A DNA stretch of 64,000 bases from Arthrobacter sulfonylureivorans (GTDB taxonomy: Bacteria; Actinomycetota; Actinomycetes; Actinomycetales; Micrococcaceae). The translations under genes were made by a program, and so were the position numbers. The stretch spans positions 205,213 to 269,212 of the forward strand of contig RJAE01000005.1 of NCBI GenBank assembly GCA_004000035.1. The letters run 5' to 3'. The notes beneath the pieces were generated by a model, which saw only the letters and a list, made by a program, of their open reading frames with translations, ran no database searches and was not told where the DNA came from. Below, piece by piece: positions 23,673-31,924 of the stretch (the stretch's first letter is position 1; each line of letters opens with the position of its first letter).

Positions 23673-24646
23673 GCACCACGACCGAAACGCCCACGCTCCC
23701 GAGCGGCCAAGCCGGGCGCACCGGCCGGCGCCGCGCCATCCAACAGTTCAGCGAGCGCGCCAAGGCCGAGCGCCGGCTGGGCTGGTGGCTGGCCGGCCCG
23801 GCCTTCGTCATCATGCTGGCCGTCACGGCCTACCCGATCCTGCAGGCGTTGTATGACTCGTTGTTCAGTTACCGGCTGACGGCCCCCGACGAGCGCACGT
23901 TCATCGGGCTGGGCAACTATGGCGTGGTTCTCACGGACGTGGTCTGGTGGCGGGACCTCGGGGTGACGCTGCTGATCACGGTGGTGACCGTCGTCGTGGA
24001 ACTCATCCTGGGTTTCGCGCTGGCGCTGGTGATGCACAAGGCGCTCAAGTCCGTTCGCGGCTGGCTGCGCACCGCGATCCTGGTCCCGTACGGCATCATC
24101 ACCGTGGTGTCCGCGTTTGCCTGGTTCTACATGTTCGATATCAACTCCGGCTTCGTGAACACCTGGTTCAATTGGGTGCCCGGGATCGATCCGGACCTCA
24201 ACTGGTTCGCCGGAACGTGGACCTCACTGGCAGTGATCATGGCCAGCGAAATCTGGAAAACCACGCCGTTCATTTCGCTGCTGCTGCTGGCCGGACTGGC
24301 GCAGGTGCCCGACGAACTGACCGAAGCCGCGGAAGTGGACGGCGCAAGCTGGTGGCAGCGGATGCGCCGGGTGATCCTGCCGAACATGAAAGCCGCCATC
24401 ATGGTGGCCGTGCTGTTCCGGGCGCTCGATGCGTTCCGAATATTCGACAACGTCTTCATCATGACCAACGGCGCGTTCAATACCGAGGTGCTCTCGCTGC
24501 TGGCTTACCGGACATCTATCGGACGCTTGGAAATCGGCCTGGGCTCCGCGGTGTCGGTGCTGCTGTTCGCCTGCGTGCTGCTGATCTGTTTCATCGCCAT
24601 CAAGCTGTTCAAAGTGGATCTGGCCAGCCAGAGAGGAGACAAGTGA
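23669..24646 (+). CDS. Carbohydrate ABC transporter permease 1 (MalF/SugA type)
   Basis: A 325-residue inner-membrane protein with six or seven helices and a cytoplasmic N-terminal extension. The ATPase-contact EAA loop reads EAAEVDGASWWQRMRRVILP. The GTG start overlaps the previous stop by 4 nt (GTGA) and has GGGGGGAG 8 nt upstream; the open frame extending back to 23381 overlaps the binding-protein gene and is not used. It pairs with the next permease to form the sugar channel. Confidence 0.93.
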   Translation: MSTTTETPTLPSGQAGRTGRRRAIQQFSERAKAERRLGWWLAGPAFVIMLAVTAYPILQALYDSLFSYRLTAPDERTFIGLGNYGVVLTDVVWWRDLGVTLLITVVTVVVELILGFALALVMHKALKSVRGWLRTAILVPYGIITVVSAFAWFYMFDINSGFVNTWFNWVPGIDPDLNWFAGTWTSLAVIMASEIWKTTPFISLLLLAGLAQVPDELTEAAEVDGASWWQRMRRVILPNMKAAIMVAVLFRALDAFRIFDNVFIMTNGAFNTEVLSLLAYRTSIGRLEIGLGSAVSVLLFACVLLICFIAIKLFKVDLASQRGDK

Positions 24647-25488
24647 TGAAAGCGTCCCGGACCAAGGAGCGGGTGACCTGGATCATCATTTCCGTACTGG
24701 TGCTGCTATATGCGCTGTTCCCGGTGGTGTCCATCATGGCCACGTCGTTCAAGCTGCCCAGCGAGCTGACCTCAGGCAAGTTCCTGCCCAGCAGCTGGAC
24801 GGGATCCAACTATGAACAGATCCTGGTCGGCTCAGCGCAGGATCTGTTCCTCAGCTCGCTGCGAAATTCCATCGGCATCGCGCTGATCGCAACGTTCATC
24901 GCCGTCGTCCTAGCCACACTCTGCGCCTACGCCATTGCCCGGCTGGATTTCCCGGGCAAAAAGGTCATTCTCACCACCGCGCTGGCAGTCTCCATCTTCC
25001 CGGTGATCTCGATCGTCACACCGTTGTTCAATCTCTGGCGGAACATCGGCCTGTACGACACGTGGCCGGGCTTGATCATCCCCTACCTGTCGCTGACCCT
25101 GCCCATCTCCATCTGGACGCTGGCGGCCTTCTTCCGCCAGATCCCGTGGGAGCTGGAACAGGCCGCGCAGGTGGACGGGGCCACCACCTGGCAAGCGTTC
25201 CGCAAGGCCATCGTGCCGTTGGCCGCGCCCGGCGTCTTCACCACGGCGATCATCGCCTTCTTCATCGCCTGGAACGACTTCGTCTACGGCATCTCGCTGA
25301 CCTCCACTGAGGCCGCGAGGCCGGTCCCTGCGGCACTGGCCTTTTTCACCGGCGCTTCCCAGTTCGAATCCCCCGTTGGCGCGATCTCCGCCGCGGCAAT
25401 CATCGTCACCATTCCCATTGTGCTGCTGGTCCTGTTGTTCCAGCGCCAAATCGTCTCCGGCCTGACCCAAGGCGCCGTCAAGGGCTAG
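24646..25488 (+). CDS. Carbohydrate ABC transporter permease 2 (MalG/SugB type)
   Basis: A 280-residue protein with six membrane helices. The EAA loop is EQAAQVDGATTWQAFRKAIVPLAAP. The ATG overlaps the stop of permease 1 by one base (TGATG), with AGGAGA just upstream. It is followed 24 nt later by the ATPase gene, so all four components of the importer are in one transcript. Confidence 0.94.
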   Translation: MKASRTKERVTWIIISVLVLLYALFPVVSIMATSFKLPSELTSGKFLPSSWTGSNYEQILVGSAQDLFLSSLRNSIGIALIATFIAVVLATLCAYAIARLDFPGKKVILTTALAVSIFPVISIVTPLFNLWRNIGLYDTWPGLIIPYLSLTLPISIWTLAAFFRQIPWELEQAAQVDGATTWQAFRKAIVPLAAPGVFTTAIIAFFIAWNDFVYGISLTSTEAARPVPAALAFFTGASQFESPVGAISAAAIIVTIPIVLLVLLFQRQIVSGLTQGAVKG

Positions 25489-25512
25489 GCCCGCGGCAGG
25501 AAAGGACATCCC

Positions 25513-26781
25513 ATGGCATCGATCACCTTGCAGAACCTCGTCAAGCAGTATGGCGACGGCTTCCCCGCAGTCAACGACGTCAGCATCGACATCGAGGACG
25601 GCGAATTCATCATCCTGGTGGGTCCATCCGGCTGCGGCAAGTCAACACTGCTGCGCATGATCGTGGGGCTCGAGGACATCACCTCCGGCGACTTGCTGAT
25701 CGACGGTAAGCGTGTCAATGAGAAGGCGCCCCGGGACCGGAATCTGGCCATGGTGTTCCAGAACTATGCCCTCTACCCGCACCTGACCGTGTTCGAGAAC
25801 ATCGCGTTCCCGCTGAGGTTGGCCAAGGGCAAGCACACCGACGACGAAATCCGGAAGCTGGTCACGGACGCCGCGAAGACCCTGGAGCTGACCGATCATT
25901 TGGAGCGCAAACCGGGCAATCTCTCCGGCGGCCAGCGGCAGCGCGTGGCCATGGGACGGGCGATCGTCCGGCAGGCCGATGCGTTCTTGTTCGACGAGCC
26001 GTTGTCCAACCTGGACGCTAAGCTGCGCGGCCAGATGCGTTCGGAAATCTCCCAGATGCAGCGCCGGCTCGGCGTCACCAGCGTCTACGTCACACACGAC
26101 CAGACCGAAGCCATGACGCTGGGCGACCGCGTGGCAGTGCTGAAGAAGGGGGTGCTGCAGCAGATAGCCTCCCCGCGTGAACTCTACGAACAGCCGGTCA
26201 ACCTGTTCGTGGCGGGCTTCATTGGATCTCCCTCGATGAACTTCTTGCCGGCCACCTTGGAGGGCAATGTCCTGAAGACGGCGGTCGGGGACATCCAGGT
26301 CACGGAGGACAAGGCCCGGGCCGCCGCGGGCAAGAAAGTAGTGCTGGTGGGCCTGCGGCCGGAATTCTTCGAGGATGCCTCGCTGGTGGAGGAGCACAAA
26401 AAGGACCTGGGTTCCACGTTTATGGCCGAGCTGACCCACACCGAGTGGCTCGGCAACGAACAGTACGGCTACATCAACTTCGACCCGGATCCGGAGGTCC
26501 GCGAGCTGCTGAATTCGCTGGCCGCGGAGATGGATGCCGACGAGTTGCGGCCGCAGATCGTGGTCACGCTGGACGCCGCCAGCCGGATCCGCGGCGGGCG
26601 CTCGGCGGAACTGTGGCTGGATACCCGCAAGATGCACATATTCGACCCCGAAACCGGCGACAACCTGACTCGTGATGCCGAAGCCGGGGCCGCCCTGACC
26701 CAGGAGGCCAACACCGCCCGGGCAGAAGAAATCAGCGAAGCCCGCGAGCGCGAGGCCTCCACGGCCGGGCAGCCGGCGTGA
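25513..26781 (+). CDS. Carbohydrate ABC transporter ATP-binding protein (MsmK/UgpC/SugC type)
   Basis: A 422-residue protein. The nucleotide-binding domain (1-240) has Walker A GPSGCGKST (37-45), Q-loop FQNYALYPH, signature NLSGGQRQR and Walker B AFLFDEPLSNLD with H-loop VTHDQ. A C-terminal regulatory MOP/TOBE-like domain follows, then an Ala/Glu-rich tail after residue 390. Having the ATPase in the same operon as its permeases suggests a dedicated importer rather than a shared MsmK-type subunit. AGGAAAGGA precedes the ATG. Confidence 0.93.
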   Translation: MASITLQNLVKQYGDGFPAVNDVSIDIEDGEFIILVGPSGCGKSTLLRMIVGLEDITSGDLLIDGKRVNEKAPRDRNLAMVFQNYALYPHLTVFENIAFPLRLAKGKHTDDEIRKLVTDAAKTLELTDHLERKPGNLSGGQRQRVAMGRAIVRQADAFLFDEPLSNLDAKLRGQMRSEISQMQRRLGVTSVYVTHDQTEAMTLGDRVAVLKKGVLQQIASPRELYEQPVNLFVAGFIGSPSMNFLPATLEGNVLKTAVGDIQVTEDKARAAAGKKVVLVGLRPEFFEDASLVEEHKKDLGSTFMAELTHTEWLGNEQYGYINFDPDPEVRELLNSLAAEMDADELRPQIVVTLDAASRIRGGRSAELWLDTRKMHIFDPETGDNLTRDAEAGAALTQEANTARAEEISEAREREASTAGQPA

Positions 26782-26782
26782 A

Positions 26783-26812
26783 TTCCGGCTGGCCGCTGAC
26801 CTGGGGTAAACT
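26783..26812 (+). promoter_or_regulatory. Candidate promoter of the tRNA-Gly gene
   Basis: TTCCGG (26783-26788), 18-nt spacer, TAAACT (26807-26812), directly after the ATPase stop. It is followed by a leader hairpin (stem 26831-26838 with 26847-26854). Confidence 0.4.
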
Positions 26813-26857
26813 CGGTTTCGTTGTTTGACCGGATCCGGCTTCCTCGCCGGATCCTGT

Positions 26858-26931
26858 GCGGGCGTAGCTCAATGGTAGAGCGCTAGCTTCCCAAGCTCGA
26901 TACGCGGGTTCGATTCCCGTCGCCCGCTCCA
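26858..26931 (+). tRNA. tRNA-Gly (CCC anticodon)
   Basis: A 74-nt cloverleaf including an encoded CCA. The 7-bp acceptor stem (26858-26864 with 26921-26927) is perfect, as is the D stem GCTC/GAGC. The anticodon loop TTCCCAA gives CCC at 26890-26892. The T arm GCGGG-TTCGATT-CCCGT is normal. The anticodon stem has one U-C mismatch (26884 against 26898). Confidence 0.95.
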
Positions 26932-26942
26932 CTCGCACCAAT

Positions 26943-26976
26943 GCACCCCGGCCCCTGGGCCGGGGTGCTTTTCTTT
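26943..26976 (+). terminator. Rho-independent terminator of tRNA-Gly
   Basis: A perfect 11-bp stem (26943-26953 with 26958-26968), a 4-nt loop and the tail TTTTCTTT. Confidence 0.92.
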
Positions 26977-27002
26977 GCCCTGCCGGCTGTCGGTGGGTGG
27001 TG

Positions 27003-27917
27003 CTACTCCATGTCCTCGTCTGGTTCGAAGCCGGATCGGTCAACGGCGCGGTGGTAGTGCATGCCGGCGGCACCACCCAGCAATGCCCCGGCCAGGCTGG
27101 CCAGCAGCACTACTGCCAGCCCGATCAGGCCCGGAAAAGTCAGCTCTTGGATGGGGCGCCCAACGACCGGCACGGGCGCCGGCCCGGTCAGCACGCCCAA
27201 TCCGCCGGCGGCCAGACCGATCAGTCCCGCAATAACCGACATCACGATGCCCCACAGCCATACCGCCAGGCCCTGCCTGACGCCGTCGAACCGTGCCATC
27301 CGTCCAGCCACGTAGCCGCCGCCGAAATACGCCAGCAAGACGATGACCGCCAGCGCTACCCCTGCGGTGATGGCAGCCGCGCCGCTGCTTTCCGCGATGT
27401 TATCCAACCAGCCGCGCACTTCGGCCTCATTGGCCATCCCGAAGGCCGCGGCCACGCCCACCACCACCGACGTGAACAGCACAATGAGGCCCGCTGCCGT
27501 CAGCCAGCCGAAAAACGCCGAGCCCAACCTGACCCCGCCGTAGGCATTGTGTTCCCGCAGATACAGCGACTCCGCGTCGAGGGCGGCCTCGGGCCGGTAG
27601 GCGCTGGTGTCGCTGTAGTTCCGTTCGGCTGCTATCACTCCGTTTGGACTGCCGCGGCCGGCGTCCGGGTCCATGCTGTCCGCGGTGGGCCGGCGGTCGA
27701 AGACGGCGGTCTGTTGTTGGTCGGAGCCCGCGACCGGGGTCGCCTGCGTGGGCGCAGCTGCCGGTGGTGTGGCGGCCGGCATGGCCTGGGTGGGCGGTTC
27801 TGATGCCTCCATCGGCGCTGGTCCGGGTTCTTGAGGTTCCCCCGAACCTGCCGGAGCATCGGCTCCCGGCCCGGGACCACCGTCGTCGTACCGATCTCTG
27901 CCGATATCCGAACTCAT
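27003..27917 (-). CDS. Membrane protein with long disordered N-terminus, function unknown
   Basis: A 304-residue protein that I do not recognise. Residues 1 to about 90 are Pro/Ala/Gly/Gln-rich and probably disordered, on the cytoplasmic side. Then come four hydrophobic segments (about 133-158, 182-205, 215-245 and 262-285) rich in Gly and Ala, with short loops and an acidic C-terminus. AGGAGG lies 4 nt before the ATG at 27917. It stands alone, divergent from panD. The topology resembles small four-helix envelope proteins of actinobacteria, but no functional motif is visible. Confidence 0.75.
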   Translation of the reverse strand: MSSDIGRDRYDDGGPGPGADAPAGSGEPQEPGPAPMEASEPPTQAMPAATPPAAAPTQATPVAGSDQQQTAVFDRRPTADSMDPDAGRGSPNGVIAAERNYSDTSAYRPEAALDAESLYLREHNAYGGVRLGSAFFGWLTAAGLIVLFTSVVVGVAAAFGMANEAEVRGWLDNIAESSGAAAITAGVALAVIVLLAYFGGGYVAGRMARFDGVRQGLAVWLWGIVMSVIAGLIGLAAGGLGVLTGPAPVPVVGRPIQELTFPGLIGLAVVLLASLAGALLGGAAGMHYHRAVDRSGFEPDEDME

Positions 27918-28034
27918 GATGCCTCCTGCTTCGACGGATCACATCGCTGCTTTCTGGTGGCTTTACCCTAGTCGCGGCGCTACCGGCAAACCAGAACCGG
28001 ATGCGTTTCACCAGAGGCCGGAGGGAGACTAAAC

Positions 28035-28457
28035 TTGGACCCGATGATGCGCAAAATGTTCAAGTCCAAGATCCACCGTGCAACGGTGACGCACGCCGAT
28101 CTGCATTACGTCGGGTCCGTGACCGTGGACCTCGACCTGCTGGACGCTGCCGACATTCTTCCCGGCGAGCTGGTGTCCATTGTGGATATCACCAACGGAT
28201 CCCGGCTGGAGACCTACACCATCGCCGGTGAACGCGGTTCGGGGGTCGTCGGTATCAACGGCGCCGCCGCGCACCTGATGCATGAAGGCGACCTGGTCAT
28301 CCTGATCACTTACGCCGACATGACCGACGCTGAGGCGCGGTCCTTCGTTCCCTCCGTGGTGCATGTGGACGCGGACAACAAGATCGTCGAGCTGGGCTCC
28401 GACCCCGCTGAGTCAGTGAACGAAGGGCTGATGCGGCCGCCCTACGCGGTTAAGTAG
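28035..28457 (+). CDS. panD: Aspartate 1-decarboxylase proenzyme
   Basis: A 140-residue pyruvoyl enzyme making beta-alanine from L-aspartate for pantothenate and Co[25 protein letters not shown] holds the self-cleavage site Gly-Ser (Ser28 counting from TTG, Ser25 from the ATG at 28044) and the catalytic lysine near the N-terminus. GGAGGGAG lies 7 nt before TTG 28035 but 16 nt before the ATG, so I take the TTG start. The ATG gives the family's standard numbering and remains possible. Confidence 0.96.
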   Translation: MDPMMRKMFKSKIHRATVTHADLHYVGSVTVDLDLLDAADILPGELVSIVDITNGSRLETYTIAGERGSGVVGINGAAAHLMHEGDLVILITYADMTDAEARSFVPSVVHVDADNKIVELGSDPAESVNEGLMRPPYAVK

Positions 28458-28484
28458 CCTCCCCGGCCCCAGCCGGCAGGCCGT

Positions 28485-28964
28485 TCAGCGCCGGTGGAAC
28501 CGCTGGTGCAGCCCACGGACCTCGTCCGCCAGTTCGGCTGACGGTCCGCCGACCTCGATCCCCGGCGCCACCGTCTGGATCGGCAGCGCGGCAACCGGTG
28601 CCGGTCCGATGCCCCATTCCGCCAGCCACCGGCCCAGCTGTTCCGACGACGCAGCGTAGACGATCCGTCCCAGCCCCACCCAAGCGTGCGCGGCCGAACA
28701 CATCGGGCAGTGCTCACCGGAGGTGTAAACGGTCGCACTCAGCCGTTCCTCGGGTGGTAGGTTGCCGGCCGCCCAGCGGGCGATCTCGAACTCCGGATGC
28801 CGGGTCTGGTCCCCGTCTTTGACCCGGTTGCGGTCCTCGAACACCACGCTGCCGTGCGCGTCGACCAGCACCGAGCCGAACGGCTCATCGCCGTCGTCCA
28901 GGGCTTCACGAGCCAGTTCCACGCAGCGGCGCAGATGCCTGAGGTCCTCCGGTGCCAGTTCCAT
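28485..28964 (-). CDS. Nucleoside/cytosine deaminase-family protein
   Basis: A 159-residue zinc-dependent deaminase fold. The zinc motifs read HPEFE (about residues 56-60), in place of the usual HAE, and HCPMCSAAH in place of PCxxC. The His, Glu and two Cys needed for zinc and proton transfer are present, so it should be active. Related proteins deaminate guanine, cytosine or adenosine in tRNA; the substrate is not clear. The ATG has no ribosome-binding site but CATAAT lies 6 nt upstream. It converges on panD. Confidence 0.85.
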   Translation of the reverse strand: MELAPEDLRHLRRCVELAREALDDGDEPFGSVLVDAHGSVVFEDRNRVKDGDQTRHPEFEIARWAAGNLPPEERLSATVYTSGEHCPMCSAAHAWVGLGRIVYAASSEQLGRWLAEWGIGPAPVAALPIQTVAPGIEVGGPSAELADEVRGLHQRFHRR

Positions 28965-28970
28965 GCGCTG

Positions 28971-28976
28971 ATTATG
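28971..28976 (-). promoter_or_regulatory. Putative -10 of a leaderless promoter (deaminase gene)
   Basis: CATAAT on the minus strand, 6 nt before ATG 28964. It lies in the short divergent gap with the DUF853 gene. Confidence 0.5.
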
Positions 28977-29022
28977 GCAGAGACCGGCGCGGCCGGGTCT
29001 ATGGCTATCAACCGGCGTGGTC

Positions 29023-29028
29023 TACGCT
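29023..29028 (+). promoter_or_regulatory. Putative -10 of a leaderless promoter (DUF853 gene)
   Basis: TACGCT lies 6 nt before ATG 29035. No Shine-Dalgarno is present. Confidence 0.4.
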
Positions 29029-29034
29029 GCTGCC

Positions 29035-30747
29035 ATGGTGCGGACTCCGGCAGAACATGTGGCAGCAATCCGGCAGGGTTACAGCTTTGACGGGGCGTCC
29101 ATCCATCTGGGCGCAGCGCTGGTGGACGGCGAAGTGCATCCGGAGGCGGCGGTACGGCTGCCGCTGTCCATGATGAACCGGCACGGCCTGATCTCGGGTG
29201 CCACCGGCACGGGCAAGACGATCACGCTCCAGGTCGTCGCCGAGCAGCTTTCGGCGCACGGCGTCCCGGTGTTCCTGGCGGACATCAAGGGCGACCTGAC
29301 CGGCCTCTCCACCCCGTCGGCCGGGAGCACCAAGCTCGCCGAGCGGACGGCAAGCGTCGGGCAGGACTGGAAGCCGTCCGCCTACCCGGTGGAGTACTTT
29401 TCGTTGGGCGGTGACGGCGCCGGTGTCCCCGTCCGCGCCCGGATCTCCGACTTCGGCCCGCTGCTGCTGTCCCGGGTGATGGAACTGAACGAGACGCAGG
29501 AATCAAGCCTGCAGCTGGTCTTCTACTACGCGGACAAGAACGACCTGGAGCTCTACAATCTGGCGGACCTGCGTGCCGTGATCCAGTTCCTGGTCTCCGA
29601 CGACGGCAAAGAGGCCCTCGAGAACCTGGGCGGACTGTCCAAGGCCACGGCCGGAGTGATCCTGCGTGAACTGGTGTCCTTGGAGGCCCAGGGCATGGAC
29701 ACGTTCTTCGGCGAGAACGAGTTCGACACCGCCGAGCTGCTGCGTACTGCCGGCGACGGCCGCGGCATCGTCTCCTGCCTGGAGCTGTCCTCGCTGCAAC
29801 AGCGCCCGCTGCTGTTCTCCACCTTCATGATGTGGCTGATCGCCGACCTGTTTGCGGAATTGCCGGAGGTCGGGGACGCGGAACAACCCAAACTGGTGTT
29901 TTTCCTGGACGAGGCGCATCTGCTGTTCCGCGACGCGTCCAAGGCGTTCCTGCAGTCGATCGCCAGCACCGTGCGGCTGATCCGCTCCAAGGGCGTGGGG
30001 ATCTTCTTTGTCACCCAGACACCGCGCGATGTTCCGGCGGACGTGCTGGGCCAACTGGCCAACCGCGTGCAGCACGCGCTCCGCGCCTTCACCCCCGAGG
30101 ACGCCAAGGCGCTGAAGTCCACCGTCTCCACCTTCCCGGTCAGCGACTATGACTTGGAGGAAGTGCTGACCAGCGCGGGGATCGGCGAAGCGGTAGTGAC
30201 CGTGATGAATGAGAAGGGTGCCCCGACGCCGGTGGTCTGGACCCGGCTCTGTTCCCCCGGCTCCGCCATGGGCCCATCCCCGGCTGCCACCGTGCAGGCC
30301 ATTGTGGACGGCTCGTCGTTGCTGCCGGTGTACGGGCCGGTGGTGGACAGCCGCTCGGCGTTCGAGAAACTCACCGGCGCCCCGGTGCCGGCCAGCACGA
30401 CGGCGGACGGCGCGTCCCCGCAGTCGACCGCCCCTCCGACCCCGGCAGACATCGACGCCGAGGCCCGCCGTATTGAAGAAACCATCCTCGGCCGTCCGTC
30501 CACTCGTCCGGCCGGACCGACCCCGCCGGCACCGGACAGCCAGGCACCCGCGCCCGCCCCGCTGCCGGACGGAGCACCACCGCGGCAGTCCCGGCCAGGC
30601 AAAACGCCTTCATCCCGGACGGAATCTTCGCCGCAGGGCAGTGCCAACAACGACGACCTGAAGGATTTTGCGTTGCAAACCGCCTCGGCCCTGGGGCGTG
30701 AACTGATGCGCGGCCTGTTCGGGACCAGGCGGCGCCGCCGGCGCTGA
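29035..30747 (+). CDS. HerA-like P-loop ATPase, DUF853 family
   Basis: A 570-residue protein. Walker A is GATGTGKT (55-62), then FLADIKGDLTGL. Walker B is LVFFLDEAHLLF, with downstream VRLIRSKGVGIFFVTQTP and an arginine-rich C-terminal block. This is the DUF853/HerA helicase-like group, related to DNA-translocating FtsK/HerA ATPases; its cellular role is not established. Residues about 440-535 are a Pro/Ala/Thr-rich linker before a basic C-terminus (TRRRRRR). The ATG at 29035 is preferred over the GTG at 29017 because a TACGCT hexamer fits a leaderless start. Confidence 0.88.
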   Translation: MVRTPAEHVAAIRQGYSFDGASIHLGAALVDGEVHPEAAVRLPLSMMNRHGLISGATGTGKTITLQVVAEQLSAHGVPVFLADIKGDLTGLSTPSAGSTKLAERTASVGQDWKPSAYPVEYFSLGGDGAGVPVRARISDFGPLLLSRVMELNETQESSLQLVFYYADKNDLELYNLADLRAVIQFLVSDDGKEALENLGGLSKATAGVILRELVSLEAQGMDTFFGENEFDTAELLRTAGDGRGIVSCLELSSLQQRPLLFSTFMMWLIADLFAELPEVGDAEQPKLVFFLDEAHLLFRDASKAFLQSIASTVRLIRSKGVGIFFVTQTPRDVPADVLGQLANRVQHALRAFTPEDAKALKSTVSTFPVSDYDLEEVLTSAGIGEAVVTVMNEKGAPTPVVWTRLCSPGSAMGPSPAATVQAIVDGSSLLPVYGPVVDSRSAFEKLTGAPVPASTTADGASPQSTAPPTPADIDAEARRIEETILGRPSTRPAGPTPPAPDSQAPAPAPLPDGAPPRQSRPGKTPSSRTESSPQGSANNDDLKDFALQTASALGRELMRGLFGTRRRRRR

Positions 30748-30817
30748 TAGGAGGCGCATCGCCGTCGTCGGCAATGGTAGGGGGCGCCCCGCCGTCGTCC
30801 GCGCTGTAACCTGCATC

Positions 30818-31849
30818 ATGCCGATCCCGGCAACCGTCCCGCCAGCGGGTAACGTAGGGTTAGTGGGAAATTCAAAAGTACTGAGGACCGTAGCCACGTG
30901 GCTGCTGTGCTTGATGCTTGCCGTGGCCGCTGCCGCGCTGACCATTGTGCTGGTCAATGCGTTCGTGTTCAGTCCGCAGCACCAGGTCAAGGCCTACTTC
31001 AATGCTCTGGAAGACGGCGACGGCGGGACCGCGCTCGGTCTGCTCCACGCCACCGTCCCCGACGCCAATGCCGCCATGCTTGACGGCGCCGCGCTCAAAG
31101 CCTCCGTGGACACGCTCGACAACCTGGAAATCCAGGATCCGGTTCCGGCGGGCGACAACAGGGTGGACCAGCCGGTCAGCTACACGGTCGACGGCGTTGC
31201 CCACAGCACAACCTTCACCCTGGAAAAGACCGGCACCACGTGGCTCTTCTTCAACCAGTGGTCCTTCGTGCCCAGCACGCTGCCCACCATCAGCGTGGAC
31301 GTGGTCAATGGTAACGAGGCCTCGCTCAACGGCACCCGAGTGGCCCTGCCGGAGGGCAAGAGTTCCTTCGCCGTGTTCTACCCCGGCAGCTTCGAGGCCC
31401 ACTATGCCAGCGACTACTTCGCCGCGCCGGTGGTCGAATCCGTCCTGACCGGCCCGCAGAACGCCCAGGACGCCCGGCTCTCGCTGGCAACGGAGGCCAC
31501 GCCCAAGCTGGTGGACGACCTGAGCGGCCAGGTCAATGCCTTCCTTGACTCGTGTGCGGAGCAGCGCGTGCTGCAGCCCTCCGGTTGTCCGTTCAGCGCA
31601 TCGATGGACCGGGTCCAGGACAACACCATCGACTGGTCGATTGTGGAGTATCCCGAGGTCAAGGTGGAGCCGTTCAAGGGCAGCTGGGTACTCAGCCCGC
31701 TGAGCGGGGTGGTGAAGCTGAACGTGGTGGAAATTGACTTGTTCACCGGCGCCTCCGTGGAACGCGAGCTGAAGCAGGCGTTCGATTTCACCGGCGGGTT
31801 GTCCGTCAATGACGGACATGTAACCCTGACCCCCGTGGTGGAGTACTAG
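30818..31849 (+). CDS. Exported or membrane-anchored protein of unknown function
   Basis: A 343-residue protein that I do not recognise. One hydrophobic segment (about residues 26-52) follows a short cytoplasmic tail; it could be a signal anchor. The rest is extracytoplasmic, with an NTF2-like stretch just after the helix (QVKAYFNALEDGDGGTALGLL) and beta-rich repeats beyond. Two Cys (in LDSCAEQ and PSGCPF) may form a disulfide. It follows the DUF853 gene by 70 nt; TAACCT lies 5 nt before the ATG, so it may be transcribed separately. It ends before a long perfect inverted repeat. Confidence 0.78.
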   Translation: MPIPATVPPAGNVGLVGNSKVLRTVATWLLCLMLAVAAAALTIVLVNAFVFSPQHQVKAYFNALEDGDGGTALGLLHATVPDANAAMLDGAALKASVDTLDNLEIQDPVPAGDNRVDQPVSYTVDGVAHSTTFTLEKTGTTWLFFNQWSFVPSTLPTISVDVVNGNEASLNGTRVALPEGKSSFAVFYPGSFEAHYASDYFAAPVVESVLTGPQNAQDARLSLATEATPKLVDDLSGQVNAFLDSCAEQRVLQPSGCPFSASMDRVQDNTIDWSIVEYPEVKVEPFKGSWVLSPLSGVVKLNVVEIDLFTGASVERELKQAFDFTGGLSVNDGHVTLTPVVEY

Positions 31850-31860
31850 CAGCTCGGCCC

Positions 31861-31914
31861 GCACATAAGTGCCGGGGCGGACAGGGATTCCTGTCCGCCC
31901 CGGCACTTATGTGC
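31861..31914. repeat. Perfect 24-bp inverted repeat between convergent genes
   Basis: Arms 31861-31884 and 31891-31914 are exact reverse complements, with a 6-nt loop (ggattc). It lies 11 nt after one stop and 10 nt before the other. It can act as a bidirectional terminator but lacks T tracts and is much longer than usual. Confidence 0.9.
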
Positions 31915-31924
31915 TGCGGTTGGT

